Of a stretch of DNA of 47,431 nucleotides, positions 28,078 to 35,869 are shown one piece after another; position 1 is the first letter of the stretch, and every line of letters starts with the position of its first letter. The translations under genes were made by a program, and so were the position numbers. The stretch is from Yeosuana marina (GTDB lineage Bacteria > Bacteroidota > Bacteroidia > Flavobacteriales > Flavobacteriaceae): contig NZ_JAAKGI010000015.1 in NCBI RefSeq assembly GCF_011762485.1, positions 1 through 47,431 on the forward strand, given 5' to 3'. The notes under the pieces are model-generated. The model had not been told where the DNA came from and made no database searches. It worked only from the letters and a program-made list of their open reading frames with translations.

Positions 28078-28920
28078 ATGAATACAAACACTATAGATAT
28101 CATTAAATCATCAGGTGAAAAAGCTAAATTTTCTTTAGACAAATTAAGAGGGTCTTTAAAACGCACCGGGGCAGATAACCAAACAGTTAATCAAATTGTT
28201 GATACAGTTAGAGATGAGTTATATCAAGGTATTTCAACAAAGGAAATTTATAATAGAGCATTTGCAATGCTTAAAAAAAAGAAAAGTTATTTGGCTTCCA
28301 AATACAAACTTAAAAAAGCAATTTATGAACTGGGGCCTACTGGTTTTCCTTTTGAACGTTTTGTAAGTGCGATATTGAAATTTTCTGGTTACGAAACCGA
28401 AGTTGGTAAGATTTTACAAGGGCAATGTGTTACGCATGAAATAGATGTGATTGCACATAAAAACAATGAAACCACTATTATTGAATGCAAATTTCATAAT
28501 GATCAAGGACTTAATTGTAATGTAAAAATTCCACTTTATATAAATTCAAGATATAACGATGTAAAGTCTCATTGGAATTCTAATCCTAAAAATGGCACTA
28601 AACTCACAAATGGTTGGGTAGTAACAAATACACGCTTTACAGAAGATGCCCTGCAATATGGTAACTGTGTTAATCTTTATTTATTAAGTTGGAATTATCC
28701 AAAGGACAATGGGCTAAAAGATAGAATAGACCGCTTAGGCTTATATCCAATAACCGTTTCTACATTATTAACCAACAGAGAAAAACAGTTTTTATTAAGC
28801 AGAGATATTGTGTTATGCAGAGAGTTAGTCGGTGATGCTTTTTATCTAGATCATTTAGGTGTTTCAGAAACAAGAAAAGAAAGAATTATGAAAGAAATAA
28901 AAATGCTTTGTCAGAATTAA
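28078..28920 (+). CDS. ATP-cone protein with Mrr-type restriction endonuclease-like domain
   Basis: A 280-residue protein. I chose ATG at 28078 (MNTNTIDIIKSSGEK); an upstream TTG at 28054 would add eight residues but is less likely. Residues ~1-90 form an ATP-cone (KSSGEKAKFSLDKLRGSLKR, GISTKEIYNRAFAML), the nucleotide-sensing module of ribonucleotide reductases and NrdR. Residues ~95-215 look like a restriction-endonuclease fold of the Mrr/type IV kind: FERFVSAILKFSGYETEV, then EIDVIA and TTIIECKFH, giving the catalytic D...ExK. A C-terminal helical part follows. A nuclease gated by (d)ATP is the obvious hypothesis. It lies 10 bases upstream of the beta-CASP gene, clearly in the same unit. 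Confidence 0.85.
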   Translation: MNTNTIDIIKSSGEKAKFSLDKLRGSLKRTGADNQTVNQIVDTVRDELYQGISTKEIYNRAFAMLKKKKSYLASKYKLKKAIYELGPTGFPFERFVSAILKFSGYETEVGKILQGQCVTHEIDVIAHKNNETTIIECKFHNDQGLNCNVKIPLYINSRYNDVKSHWNSNPKNGTKLTNGWVVTNTRFTEDALQYGNCVNLYLLSWNYPKDNGLKDRIDRLGLYPITVSTLLTNREKQFLLSRDIVLCRELVGDAFYLDHLGVSETRKERIMKEIKMLCQN

Positions 28921-28930
28921 AATCATACCA

Positions 28931-30304
28931 ATGGAAAATGTTGTTAACATAAATTTTTTAGGAGGAGCAGGGGTAGTTACAGGCTCTAAATTTCTTCTTG
29001 AAACTTCAGAAAAAAACATATTGATAGACTGCGGTATGTTTCAGGGTCTAAAAGAATTAAGAGAACTTAATTGGATAGACCTTCCAATTGATGTTAAAAA
29101 TATAGATGTTGTATTATTAACCCATGGCCATTTAGATCATGTTGGCTATTTACCAAGATTATTAAAACAAGGTTTTAATGGTAAAATTATAGGTACAGCA
29201 CCTACATTGGCAATTGCAGAAATTATTTTAAAGGATAGTGCTAAAATTCAAGAAGAGGATGCCCAAAGAGCAAACAAGGAAAACTATACAAAGCACAGAC
29301 CTGCATTACCGTTCTATACTATGCTTGAAGCAGAAAAAACCATTGGACTATTTCAAGTAGAAATGATTGATACATGGTTTACACTTTCTAAAAATATATC
29401 TTATCGCTTTCAATATAACGGGCATATTATTGGGGCTACATATATTGAACTTGATATCAATGGAAAACGGTTTGTTTTTTCAGGAGATATTGGCAGACAG
29501 AATGATTATTTATTAGATGACCCTAAAAAACCAGAATGGGCAGATTTTTTATTTATTGAAAGTACCTATGGCAATAAATTGCATAAAGAAGAGGATATTG
29601 AAGAAATCTTATCACAATTAATAAAAGAAACCATTTTAAAAAGAGGAAATTTAATTATCCCAAGTTTTGCGGTAGAACGATTACAAACACTTATTTATAT
29701 TTTATGGAAACTTTATAAAAGCAATAAAATACCAAACATTCCTATATTTATTGATAGCCCTATGGGAAATAAAGTTTTAGAGGTTTTTCAACGTTTCCCA
29801 AAGTGGCATAAATTATCTGTTTCAGACTATAAAGCAATGTGCAATCATGTAACTATTTTAGAATCATACAAAGAAACATGGGAAACCATTGATAATAAAA
29901 AATCTAAAATTATTATAGCTGGTAGCGGCATGGTAACTGGTGGACGCGTGCTAACGTATTTGCAACAATTAATAGATGAAGCTTCTTCCACTGTTTTATT
30001 GGTTGGTTATCAAGCAGAAGGAACTCGTGGAAGACAATTGCAAGATGGCGCTCATGAAATTAAATTTTTTGGAAAATATTATCCTGTTAAAGCTACCATT
30101 AAAAGTATAGAAAGTCTGTCTGCTCATGCAGATCAAATGGATTTATTAAACTGGATGAGTAATATTAAGAATATTCCTAAAAATGTATTCTTAATTCATG
30201 GTGAGCCACCTGCCTTAGATGCATTTCGCATCAAAATTAAAGATACTTATCAATGGAATGTTACAATACCCAAACTATCAGATATTCAAAAATTAATGGT
30301 TTAG
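28931..30304 (+). CDS. Beta-CASP metallo-beta-lactamase, RNase-like
   Basis: A 457-residue cytosolic metallohydrolase of the CPSF/Ysh1 (mRNA 3'-end processing factor-like) family. It has an MBL core with motif THGHLDH (His65, His67, Asp69, His70), a further metal ligand in GHIIGA, and the bridging aspartate in FSGDIGR. A beta-CASP domain sits around residues 210-390 with SGMVTGGRV and GYQAEGTRGRQL, and the C-terminal SLSAHADQMDLL plus FLIHGEPPAL are the RMMBL motifs. All catalytic residues are intact. The family acts as zinc-dependent endo/exoribonucleases. Following universal stress genes and an ATP-cone nuclease, it probably takes part in RNA turnover in stress (inference). It is the last gene before an Hsp20 gene with its own upstream box. 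Confidence 0.93.
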   Translation: MENVVNINFLGGAGVVTGSKFLLETSEKNILIDCGMFQGLKELRELNWIDLPIDVKNIDVVLLTHGHLDHVGYLPRLLKQGFNGKIIGTAPTLAIAEIILKDSAKIQEEDAQRANKENYTKHRPALPFYTMLEAEKTIGLFQVEMIDTWFTLSKNISYRFQYNGHIIGATYIELDINGKRFVFSGDIGRQNDYLLDDPKKPEWADFLFIESTYGNKLHKEEDIEEILSQLIKETILKRGNLIIPSFAVERLQTLIYILWKLYKSNKIPNIPIFIDSPMGNKVLEVFQRFPKWHKLSVSDYKAMCNHVTILESYKETWETIDNKKSKIIIAGSGMVTGGRVLTYLQQLIDEASSTVLLVGYQAEGTRGRQLQDGAHEIKFFGKYYPVKATIKSIESLSAHADQMDLLNWMSNIKNIPKNVFLIHGEPPALDAFRIKIKDTYQWNVTIPKLSDIQKLMV

Positions 30305-30376
30305 TATTATAAAATTATATGGTAATTAATAACTAACAAGGGTTAACAAAAGTACATTAAAGTATCTGTGCCTCAC

Positions 30377-30388
30377 TGATATAAATCA
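30377..30388 (+). promoter_or_regulatory. TGAT-N4-ATCA box of the Hsp20 gene
   Basis: TGATATAAATCA sits inside the longer palindrome CACTGATATAAATCAGTG, the most extended symmetry of the set. It ends 67 bases before the Hsp20 start codon. Confidence 0.65.
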
Positions 30389-30455
30389 GTGCAAATTATC
30401 TGCTTAGAGAGTACATTAGTGTTGCAAAATAAGTTTAATTTAAAATAATAATATT

Positions 30456-30983
30456 ATGACAACGCTAAAAAAACACAGAAAACAAAGCGAATTAACACCT
30501 TTTGAAAATGGGTTGTTAACCCCTTGGAGTAATAGTTTTTTAAGACCTTGGAAAAACAGATTATTTCGCACTGATATTGAGGATTTGAGTAATCTTTTAC
30601 GATTTGATGACGTTTTTAAAGATGATTTTTTTGAAGACGATAGTCTGATGCCAGCAATGAACATTAAAGAACATAAAGAAGATTTTGAAATTGAATTAGC
30701 AATTCCTGGATTTAACAAAAAAGATTTTAATGTTGATATAGAAGAAGACGTTCTTCACGTTTCTGGAGAAAAAGAAATCGAAAAAGATGAAAAAGAAGGT
30801 AAATACTCTCGAAAAGAGTTTAGTTACAAATCCTTTAAAAGATCCATGATGCTTCCAACATCTGTAGATTTAGAACAAGATGTCAAAGCCACTTATAAAA
30901 ATGGGGTTTTAAAAATTAAACTTTTAAAAAAAGAAGAGGTTATTAAAAATGAACATCCAAAAAAAATTATTGAAGTTATTTAG
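30456..30983 (+). CDS. Hsp20/alpha-crystallin small heat-shock protein
   Basis: A 175-residue ATP-independent chaperone. The N-terminal arm (1-65) is aromatic and basic (LLTPWSNSFLRPWKNRLF), then the alpha-crystallin domain runs from about residue 66 to 165: MNIKEHKEDFEIELAIPGF, NVDIEEDVLHVSGEKE, and the A-x-x-x-n-G-V-L signature as ATYKNGVLKI. The tail contains I-x-I/V-type residues (IIEVI) for oligomer contacts. It is slightly longer at the N-terminus than typical Bacteroidota relatives (~140-150). It holds sequestered unfolded proteins in the cytosol. It is a single transcription start unit by its own palindromic box, and is followed by a strong hairpin terminator. Confidence 0.95.
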   Translation: MTTLKKHRKQSELTPFENGLLTPWSNSFLRPWKNRLFRTDIEDLSNLLRFDDVFKDDFFEDDSLMPAMNIKEHKEDFEIELAIPGFNKKDFNVDIEEDVLHVSGEKEIEKDEKEGKYSRKEFSYKSFKRSMMLPTSVDLEQDVKATYKNGVLKIKLLKKEEVIKNEHPKKIIEVI

Positions 30984-30990
30984 TTTTTCC

Positions 30991-31027
30991 AAAAGCAGAA
31001 AGTAAATATTTGTTTTCTGCTTTTTTT
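30991..31027 (+). terminator. Rho-independent terminator after Hsp20
   Basis: AAAAGCAGAAA pairs with TTTTCTGCTTTT across a 10-base loop and ends in seven Ts. It separates the Hsp20 gene from the next small gene, which starts 20 bases later; partial readthrough is possible. Confidence 0.85.
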
Positions 31028-31047
31028 AATTTAAAAAAGATAAAAAG

Positions 31048-31491
31048 ATGGAAACAAATCAATCTACATCGAAATACCAAGAATGGCTTAGTCCAGAAAT
31101 TATTCACAAAGCTACTCTTAACTGGTTGTCCGAAATAGAATTTATTAGAGACGAGCAATTATTCTTTGATGATTTAATTAAATCTTATACGATTCAACTT
31201 GTAGATTCAAAACACTTTAAAAAAAGTAAGGTGATTGTTGATGAATTAAAAGCATTTGATAAAGAAACTAATAACATACTTAAAGAAGTGAAAGGGCATG
31301 AGAGGGCATTGGATATATTAGTAGACGGTATCGACCAAATAAAAGAGGAGGAAGCTTATAGAAAGGAACATTTAAGACTCATTATTGATGTTAGTAATTT
31401 TCAAAATAACTATAGAGCTATTAAAAAACAAGTTTTTAAACTAATAAAAGGTATTATTAAAGAAGGAAAGCAAAAACGCTTATTAGTATAG
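31048..31491 (+). CDS. Helical protein of unknown function
   Basis: A 147-residue, charged, almost entirely helical protein with no signal peptide, no cysteines and no membrane segment; coiled-coil tendency at about residues 60-145 (FDKETNNILKEVKGHERALD, then the Lys-rich end KKQVFKLIKGIIKEGKQKRL). I do not recognise a family. The start is 20 bases after the Hsp20 terminator, so it may be co-expressed by readthrough with the chaperone. It could be a stress-linked structural partner, but nothing in the sequence shows that. Confidence 0.7.
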   Translation: METNQSTSKYQEWLSPEIIHKATLNWLSEIEFIRDEQLFFDDLIKSYTIQLVDSKHFKKSKVIVDELKAFDKETNNILKEVKGHERALDILVDGIDQIKEEEAYRKEHLRLIIDVSNFQNNYRAIKKQVFKLIKGIIKEGKQKRLLV

Positions 31492-31960
31492 TATAAAAAT
31501 ATAATCAATAAACTTAAAACTATATATGTTTTCTATATGATTTTATAATTTGAAGGGCTTTTGAATCCGTAAAATACACTTTAAATTTGACAACCACGGA
31601 ATTTATAGAGAACCTTTGCCTTTTTTGGTGAAGGTTTTTTATTTGATATTATATTTAAGTTACAAGATTTGATTTTTATGTGAGGATGTATATTTTAATT
31701 TTTTAGTATTAGTTGTAATTAATATTTATTGCATTAATTATAATAGTTGTTGTTTTAAACATTCTTTTAATTTTTTGACTCATTTTTTTGTGCAGTAACA
31801 ATTTCATAAATGCAATGTTTTGAACAACTTAAATATACTTTGTAGTATTAATCTTTCTTAAAAAATAAAATATTTTACTTTTTATTGTAAAAATTCGACA
31901 AAATGCTTGTTTTTTACGATTAATTACATAAATTTGTTTTTTCAACCTTAAGTCTTAGAT
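31492..31960. other. Intergenic region before the gliding/secreted block
   Basis: About 470 AT-rich bases with no supported gene. It carries a probable terminator at 31611-31640. The remainder is low-complexity AT sequence. No TGAT-N4-ATCA site was found. This is the boundary between the stress island and the secreted-protein block. Confidence 0.6.
31611..31640 (+). terminator. Probable terminator after the helical protein gene
   Basis: AACCTTTGCC pairs with GGTGAAGGTT (two mismatches) around a T-rich loop, then six Ts. It lies about 120 bases after the stop. Confidence 0.65.
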
Positions 31961-32407
31961 ATGAAATTAAAGATTTTTTTATTCAGTATTAGCATGTTTT
32001 TAGTAGCAAATATTGGTTTTGCTCAGAAAAAGAATGCCGCTAAAAATATTATTAGAGATAATGTTTCAATTAGCAAATATCATGATATAGAGGAACTACA
32101 AAATATGCAAAAAGGAGAATTATTAGATCTTTATATTGAGCGTATTGATGTTCTTGTAAAAATATTACCGTATATAGCATTTACGACGAAACCAGGTGTT
32201 ACTATGGAGGATTTGGGTATTCCAAATAATAGTGATAATAGAAAGGCTTTAGATTCAGAATTTGAGTCTACTGACGATTATCTAAAAAATAGTACTGAAT
32301 TTCAAAAGAAAATGCTGCCATATTCAGATACTACAAATTTAATTTCTGGAATTTTATTTTTTGAGGAAACTTTAAAATCCTTGCATGAGTATGGTCAATA
32401 CCACTAA
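31961..32407 (+). CDS. Small secreted protein of unknown function
   Basis: A 148-residue protein with a clear signal peptide (MKLKIFLFSISMFLVANIGF, cleavage near FAQ-KK). The mature part is about 125 residues, mostly helical, with no cysteines: MQKGELLDLYIERIDVLVKI, PYIAFTTKPGVTMEDLGIPN and a C-terminal LKSLHEYGQYH. I recognise no family. There is no sorting domain, so it is periplasmic or outer-membrane associated if soluble. It is a single-gene unit with a hairpin terminator after it. It lies in front of the gliding locus, but a link is only positional. Confidence 0.75.
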   Translation: MKLKIFLFSISMFLVANIGFAQKKNAAKNIIRDNVSISKYHDIEELQNMQKGELLDLYIERIDVLVKILPYIAFTTKPGVTMEDLGIPNNSDNRKALDSEFESTDDYLKNSTEFQKKMLPYSDTTNLISGILFFEETLKSLHEYGQYH

Positions 32408-32446
32408 TTTATTAATTTAAGTTATGGTATTTTTATATAGTATAAT

Positions 32447-32484
32447 AAGAGAACATTTTGTATTGCAGAATGTTCTCTTTTTTA
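32447..32484 (+). terminator. Rho-independent terminator of the small secreted protein gene
   Basis: AAGAGAACATT pairs with AATGTTCTCTT across a loop of 11 bases, followed by a T-rich run. Confidence 0.85.
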
Positions 32485-32770
32485 TTTAAATCTTTAACAT
32501 TTAATAACTCATCTTAGTCTGGTTTTATGGGATCTACTTTCATAATTTCCTTCTGAGAATTTGAATAGGGGTCTATTACATTACTGACTTAATTTTAATA
32601 ATGCGAAACTATCCTTAGAATCTACTTCTTATTCTTTTTGAGAAGAGTGTTTTATTTAATTTGGAAATAGTTTCAGTGCTTATGGCACCAAAATTGCTTA
32701 AACCTAAATAGTTTTAACGCTTAAGGCGTCAAAACCGCATAAAATTTATTAATAATTTAAATTTAAAAGT
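32485..32770. other. Intergenic region with a degenerate short repeat
   Basis: No gene is supported. Two related 20-mers, GCTTATGGCACCAAAATTGC (32678-32697) and GCTTAAGGCGTCAAAACCGC (32719-32738), stand 41 bases apart with 15 of 20 bases equal. A short minus-strand fragment (MKVDPIKPD then stop) might be gene debris but is too short to assign. Confidence 0.45.
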
Positions 32771-32939
32771 GCATTTTATCGATAAAATTTGCATTTTATA
32801 GGATTTTTTTATACTATTGTATCGTTGTTGACATAAGTAAATTAATCAAATAATGCATTTTATCGATAAAAATTGCATTTTATAGGATTTTTTTATTATA
32901 ATTGCATATTAATTGACAGAATATTAATAATTAATTTTT
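32771..32939 (+). repeat. Tandemly duplicated 84-base upstream module
   Basis: Two copies, starting at 32771 and 32855, each carry the 14-base palindrome TTTTATCGATAAAA (32774-32787 and 32858-32871), then TTGCATTTTATAGG with a run of seven Ts, then a TTGACA (32828-32833 and 32913-32918). The first ~42 bases are almost identical; the rest has diverged. The second copy ends just before the beta-helix gene start at 32944, so this looks like a duplicated promoter or operator. Confidence 0.7.
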
Positions 32940-32943
32940 TGAG

Positions 32944-34254
32944 ATGAAAAAATTTGCTCATATTATAGGGATTATTCTTTTAGTAATTGGGAACACCTAC
33001 GCCCAACAAGAGAAGGGGATAGTAGGTGCTAATAATTGGCTAAATAACTGGACAGAGTTTAACCCTAATCAAGTTGATTATGGTGAAGCTACTCAAATCT
33101 TAGCGGGTAAGATTAGTCAAGATACTAAATTGTATAAAAAGCATGTGTACCTTTTAATGGGAAGTGTTTTTGTTACAGATAATGCTACTCTCACTATAGA
33201 GCCAGGAACAGTAATAATTGGTGATTATGCATCTAAAGCATCTCTCACAATTACCAAAGGAGCTAAAATTATCGCTGACGGTTTAGAAACAGATCCAATT
33301 GTATTCACATCAAACCGTGGTGTTAAAAGATCTGGTGACTGGGGAGGTTTAATTATTCTCGGTGATGCTCCTTCTAATAAATTCGGAAACGGCTCTGTAG
33401 CTTCTTATCATTCAGAACTGAATGCAGCTGATTATGTGTATACAAATTTTGGAGGTACTGATTTAAAAAGTAACTCTGGTATTTTGCGATATGTTAGAAT
33501 AGAATATGCAGGTAAAAGAATTAGAGGAGTTGGCAATTTTAATGGACTATTATTGGCAGGTGTTGGTAATAAAACCACATTCGAAAACGTCATGGTAAGT
33601 TTTTCTGCTGGTGATTCATTTGAAGTATGGGGAGGCGATGTTAACCTAACTAATATGGTTTCTTATAATTCAAACAATAATGATTATGGTTTTAATTTTG
33701 GAACGCAAAGTCAGTTAGTAAACTCTTTAGCTATCAGATCGCCTTACATTTCAAGTAGTAGTGGCTCCAGATGTTTACAAATTCGTTCTTATGATAAAAA
33801 GGAAGAAGTTGATTTTTCTAAAAAAGGAACCTCTGTGATTGCCAAAAACTTAACATTTATTAATACGAGTGAAAATTTAGAGAACGATATAAAAATGGGT
33901 TTAGTTAAAGAAGCTGTCTATATTGGAGCAAACACGTCTTTAGATATGGACAGGAGTGTGATTTCAGGATTTAATCCGGCAGTTATATTAGAGGATGACA
34001 TTAATATCAATATTGATAACTTAGAAAAAATCAAGTTTAGTGATATGTATTTCAATAATTGTAATGGAAACATTTTTGTTGAAAACAATTCTAATAATGA
34101 AGATTTAGAAAATTGGTATGGGAACCGTGCATTTTTTAATGTATACTCTAAAGGGCGTAATTCAGAAACATTTATTGATATAAAAAACTCAAAACGACCT
34201 GACTTTAGATTAAGAATTAATAAAATAGCAGCAACAAACGTAGACTCAGATTAG
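32944..34254 (+). CDS. Secreted right-handed beta-helix protein
   Basis: A 436-residue protein with a signal peptide (MKKFAHIIGIILLVIGNTYA, cleaved before QQ). The mature part reads as a parallel beta-helix: repeated short strands with buried hydrophobics and Asn/Gly turns (LTIEPGTVIIGDY, LTITKGAKIIADG, PIVFTSNRGVKRSGDWGGLI). The GDWGGLIILGDAP motif recurs in a family of Bacteroidota surface proteins and lipoproteins. No polysaccharide-lyase catalytic set is evident, and no type IX sorting domain is seen at the C-terminus (ending INKIAATNVDSD), so it may stay periplasmic or be exported by another signal. It lies 168 bases before sprC on the same strand and has a duplicated upstream module. 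A role with the gliding machinery is possible but unsupported beyond position. Confidence 0.82.
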   Translation: MKKFAHIIGIILLVIGNTYAQQEKGIVGANNWLNNWTEFNPNQVDYGEATQILAGKISQDTKLYKKHVYLLMGSVFVTDNATLTIEPGTVIIGDYASKASLTITKGAKIIADGLETDPIVFTSNRGVKRSGDWGGLIILGDAPSNKFGNGSVASYHSELNAADYVYTNFGGTDLKSNSGILRYVRIEYAGKRIRGVGNFNGLLLAGVGNKTTFENVMVSFSAGDSFEVWGGDVNLTNMVSYNSNNNDYGFNFGTQSQLVNSLAIRSPYISSSSGSRCLQIRSYDKKEEVDFSKKGTSVIAKNLTFINTSENLENDIKMGLVKEAVYIGANTSLDMDRSVISGFNPAVILEDDININIDNLEKIKFSDMYFNNCNGNIFVENNSNNEDLENWYGNRAFFNVYSKGRNSETFIDIKNSKRPDFRLRINKIAATNVDSD

Positions 34255-34359
34255 ATTTAATGAATTAAGGGCAAAGAAGTTTAAGTAATTATTTAATCAA
34301 GCCTTAAAGAGTTTCTATTACACCATAACTCTTAAATTATTAACTAAATATGTGTATAC

Positions 34360-34384
34360 AAATTCTAACAAGATGTTAGAATTT
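34360..34384 (+). promoter_or_regulatory. Perfect inverted repeat before sprC
   Basis: AAATTCTAACA and TGTTAGAATTT form an 11-bp stem with a 3-base loop, ending 38 bases before the sprC start. There is no T-run after it, so it is not an ordinary terminator. Options are an operator or a hairpin in the mRNA leader. Confidence 0.5.
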
Positions 34385-34422
34385 AAAGTGTATTAAGAAG
34401 TATAGCCTTTAAAAAAAACAGC

Positions 34423-35868
34423 ATGAGAAGTTTTACCATTAATGTCTTTTTTTTGTTAGCTCTATCATTTACTAAAAATGTTTGCGCTCAAGTTGTTCTT
34501 GGAACACCAAATTTAGGTTTTACTCAAGCATGTGCAAGTCCATCATTTAATAGTTATAATGCTACATTTACATTTTCACCTGAGTCATCAGTAAATGCTT
34601 CAAATCAATTTATTATAGAGCTTTCAGATGCATCAGGAAGTTTTATAGATGCTACAGTAATATTTACTTCAACAGCAGGTAGTGTAGTAACATCTCCTGC
34701 AACTTTAAATTTTTCATTTCCAGAAACCGTAGCAGGAGAAGGTTATAAGATTAGAATAAAAAGTACATCACCAGCTTCAACGAGTTCAAGTTCAGTTGCG
34801 TTTCCTGCGTATTTTAAAGTTCAAGACAGTCCCTTTTCTATTAATAATTTAGTGGCAACAGCCGTATATTGTACTGGAGGAAATTATTTATTAACCATAG
34901 ATAATCCCGGAACAGGTACTAACGATTCACCATTAAACTATCCGTCGCTAACCTATAATTGGTATAAGGAATTAACATCAACTACATCAGTTTTTGTTGA
35001 TTCAGGATCTACTTTATCTGTAAGCGAACCTGGAACTTATTTTGTTGAAACCAATTACGGATCCTGTACATCTAACTCGTATTCAAATCGTGTTACTGTA
35101 AGTGAAGCTTCTGGTGGTACCGCAGCTACAGTAGATTCTAGCTTAGGCAATCCATTTTGTCCAAGTGGCGGTGCAACTACATTAAGCAGTAGTGTTACTG
35201 GTAATAGTTACCAATGGTATAAAGATGGACAAGCTATTACAGGAGAAACAAATCAAACCTATGATGCTAGTGAGGCAGGGACATACGCTGTAGATATTAA
35301 CTTTGGAAGTTGTACAGAAAATGCTTCTATAGATCTTCAAGTAGAACAATTCACAAGTAGCTTAGATGTATTAGATGTTAATGTTATTGAATCAGATGAA
35401 ACTTTGGTTGCAACGGTAACAACAGACGCTGATACTCCACAATATGATTGGTATTTTAATGATACTCTTATCTCGGGAGCTATTACGAGTAGTTATGAAG
35501 TTACTCAAGGAGGAATTTATAAGGTCGTTATAACACAAACGGTTGGTTGCAACATCTCTAGTGAGCTTGTATTTGAAGTGCAAGAATCTAATCAATTTCC
35601 AGATGTAGCAGATATACCTAATGTAATTAGCCCCAATGGAGATGGTATTAATGATACCTGGGTGATTCCTACTGAGTATGTTAGCGGCACAAATTCGGAG
35701 GTCTTAATAATAAGCTCTCAAGGAAAAATAGTCCTTAAAACAAATGACTATAAAAACGATTGGCCTCAGGATGGATTAAATTTTAAATCAGTAAACCCAG
35801 TTTACTATTATATTATCACAACACAAGATAATAAAACAAGAAAAGGATCAATAACAGTAATTAAATAA
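34423..35868 (+). CDS. sprC: Gliding protein SprC-like, type IX-secreted (type B sorting domain)
   Basis: A 481-residue protein with a signal peptide (MRSFTINVFFLLALSFTKNV, cleavage near VCAQ). The body holds Ig/PKD-like beta domains with recurring YQWYKDGQAITGETNQTYDA and GTYxVxxxxGSC motifs. The last ~85 residues (about 399-481) are the gliding-motility-associated C-terminal domain, the type B signal of the type IX secretion system: NVISPNGDGINDTWVIP through YYYIITTQDNKTRKGSITVI. The stop is 1 base from the next start. Order and types match the F. johnsoniae sprC-sprD-sprB operon, so I use the symbol, but assignment rests on context and domains, not on alignment. Probable role: outer-surface partner of the SprB adhesin track. 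Confidence 0.8.
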   Translation: MRSFTINVFFLLALSFTKNVCAQVVLGTPNLGFTQACASPSFNSYNATFTFSPESSVNASNQFIIELSDASGSFIDATVIFTSTAGSVVTSPATLNFSFPETVAGEGYKIRIKSTSPASTSSSSVAFPAYFKVQDSPFSINNLVATAVYCTGGNYLLTIDNPGTGTNDSPLNYPSLTYNWYKELTSTTSVFVDSGSTLSVSEPGTYFVETNYGSCTSNSYSNRVTVSEASGGTAATVDSSLGNPFCPSGGATTLSSSVTGNSYQWYKDGQAITGETNQTYDASEAGTYAVDINFGSCTENASIDLQVEQFTSSLDVLDVNVIESDETLVATVTTDADTPQYDWYFNDTLISGAITSSYEVTQGGIYKVVITQTVGCNISSELVFEVQESNQFPDVADIPNVISPNGDGINDTWVIPTEYVSGTNSEVLIISSQGKIVLKTNDYKNDWPQDGLNFKSVNPVYYYIITTQDNKTRKGSITVIK

Positions 35869-35869
35869 G

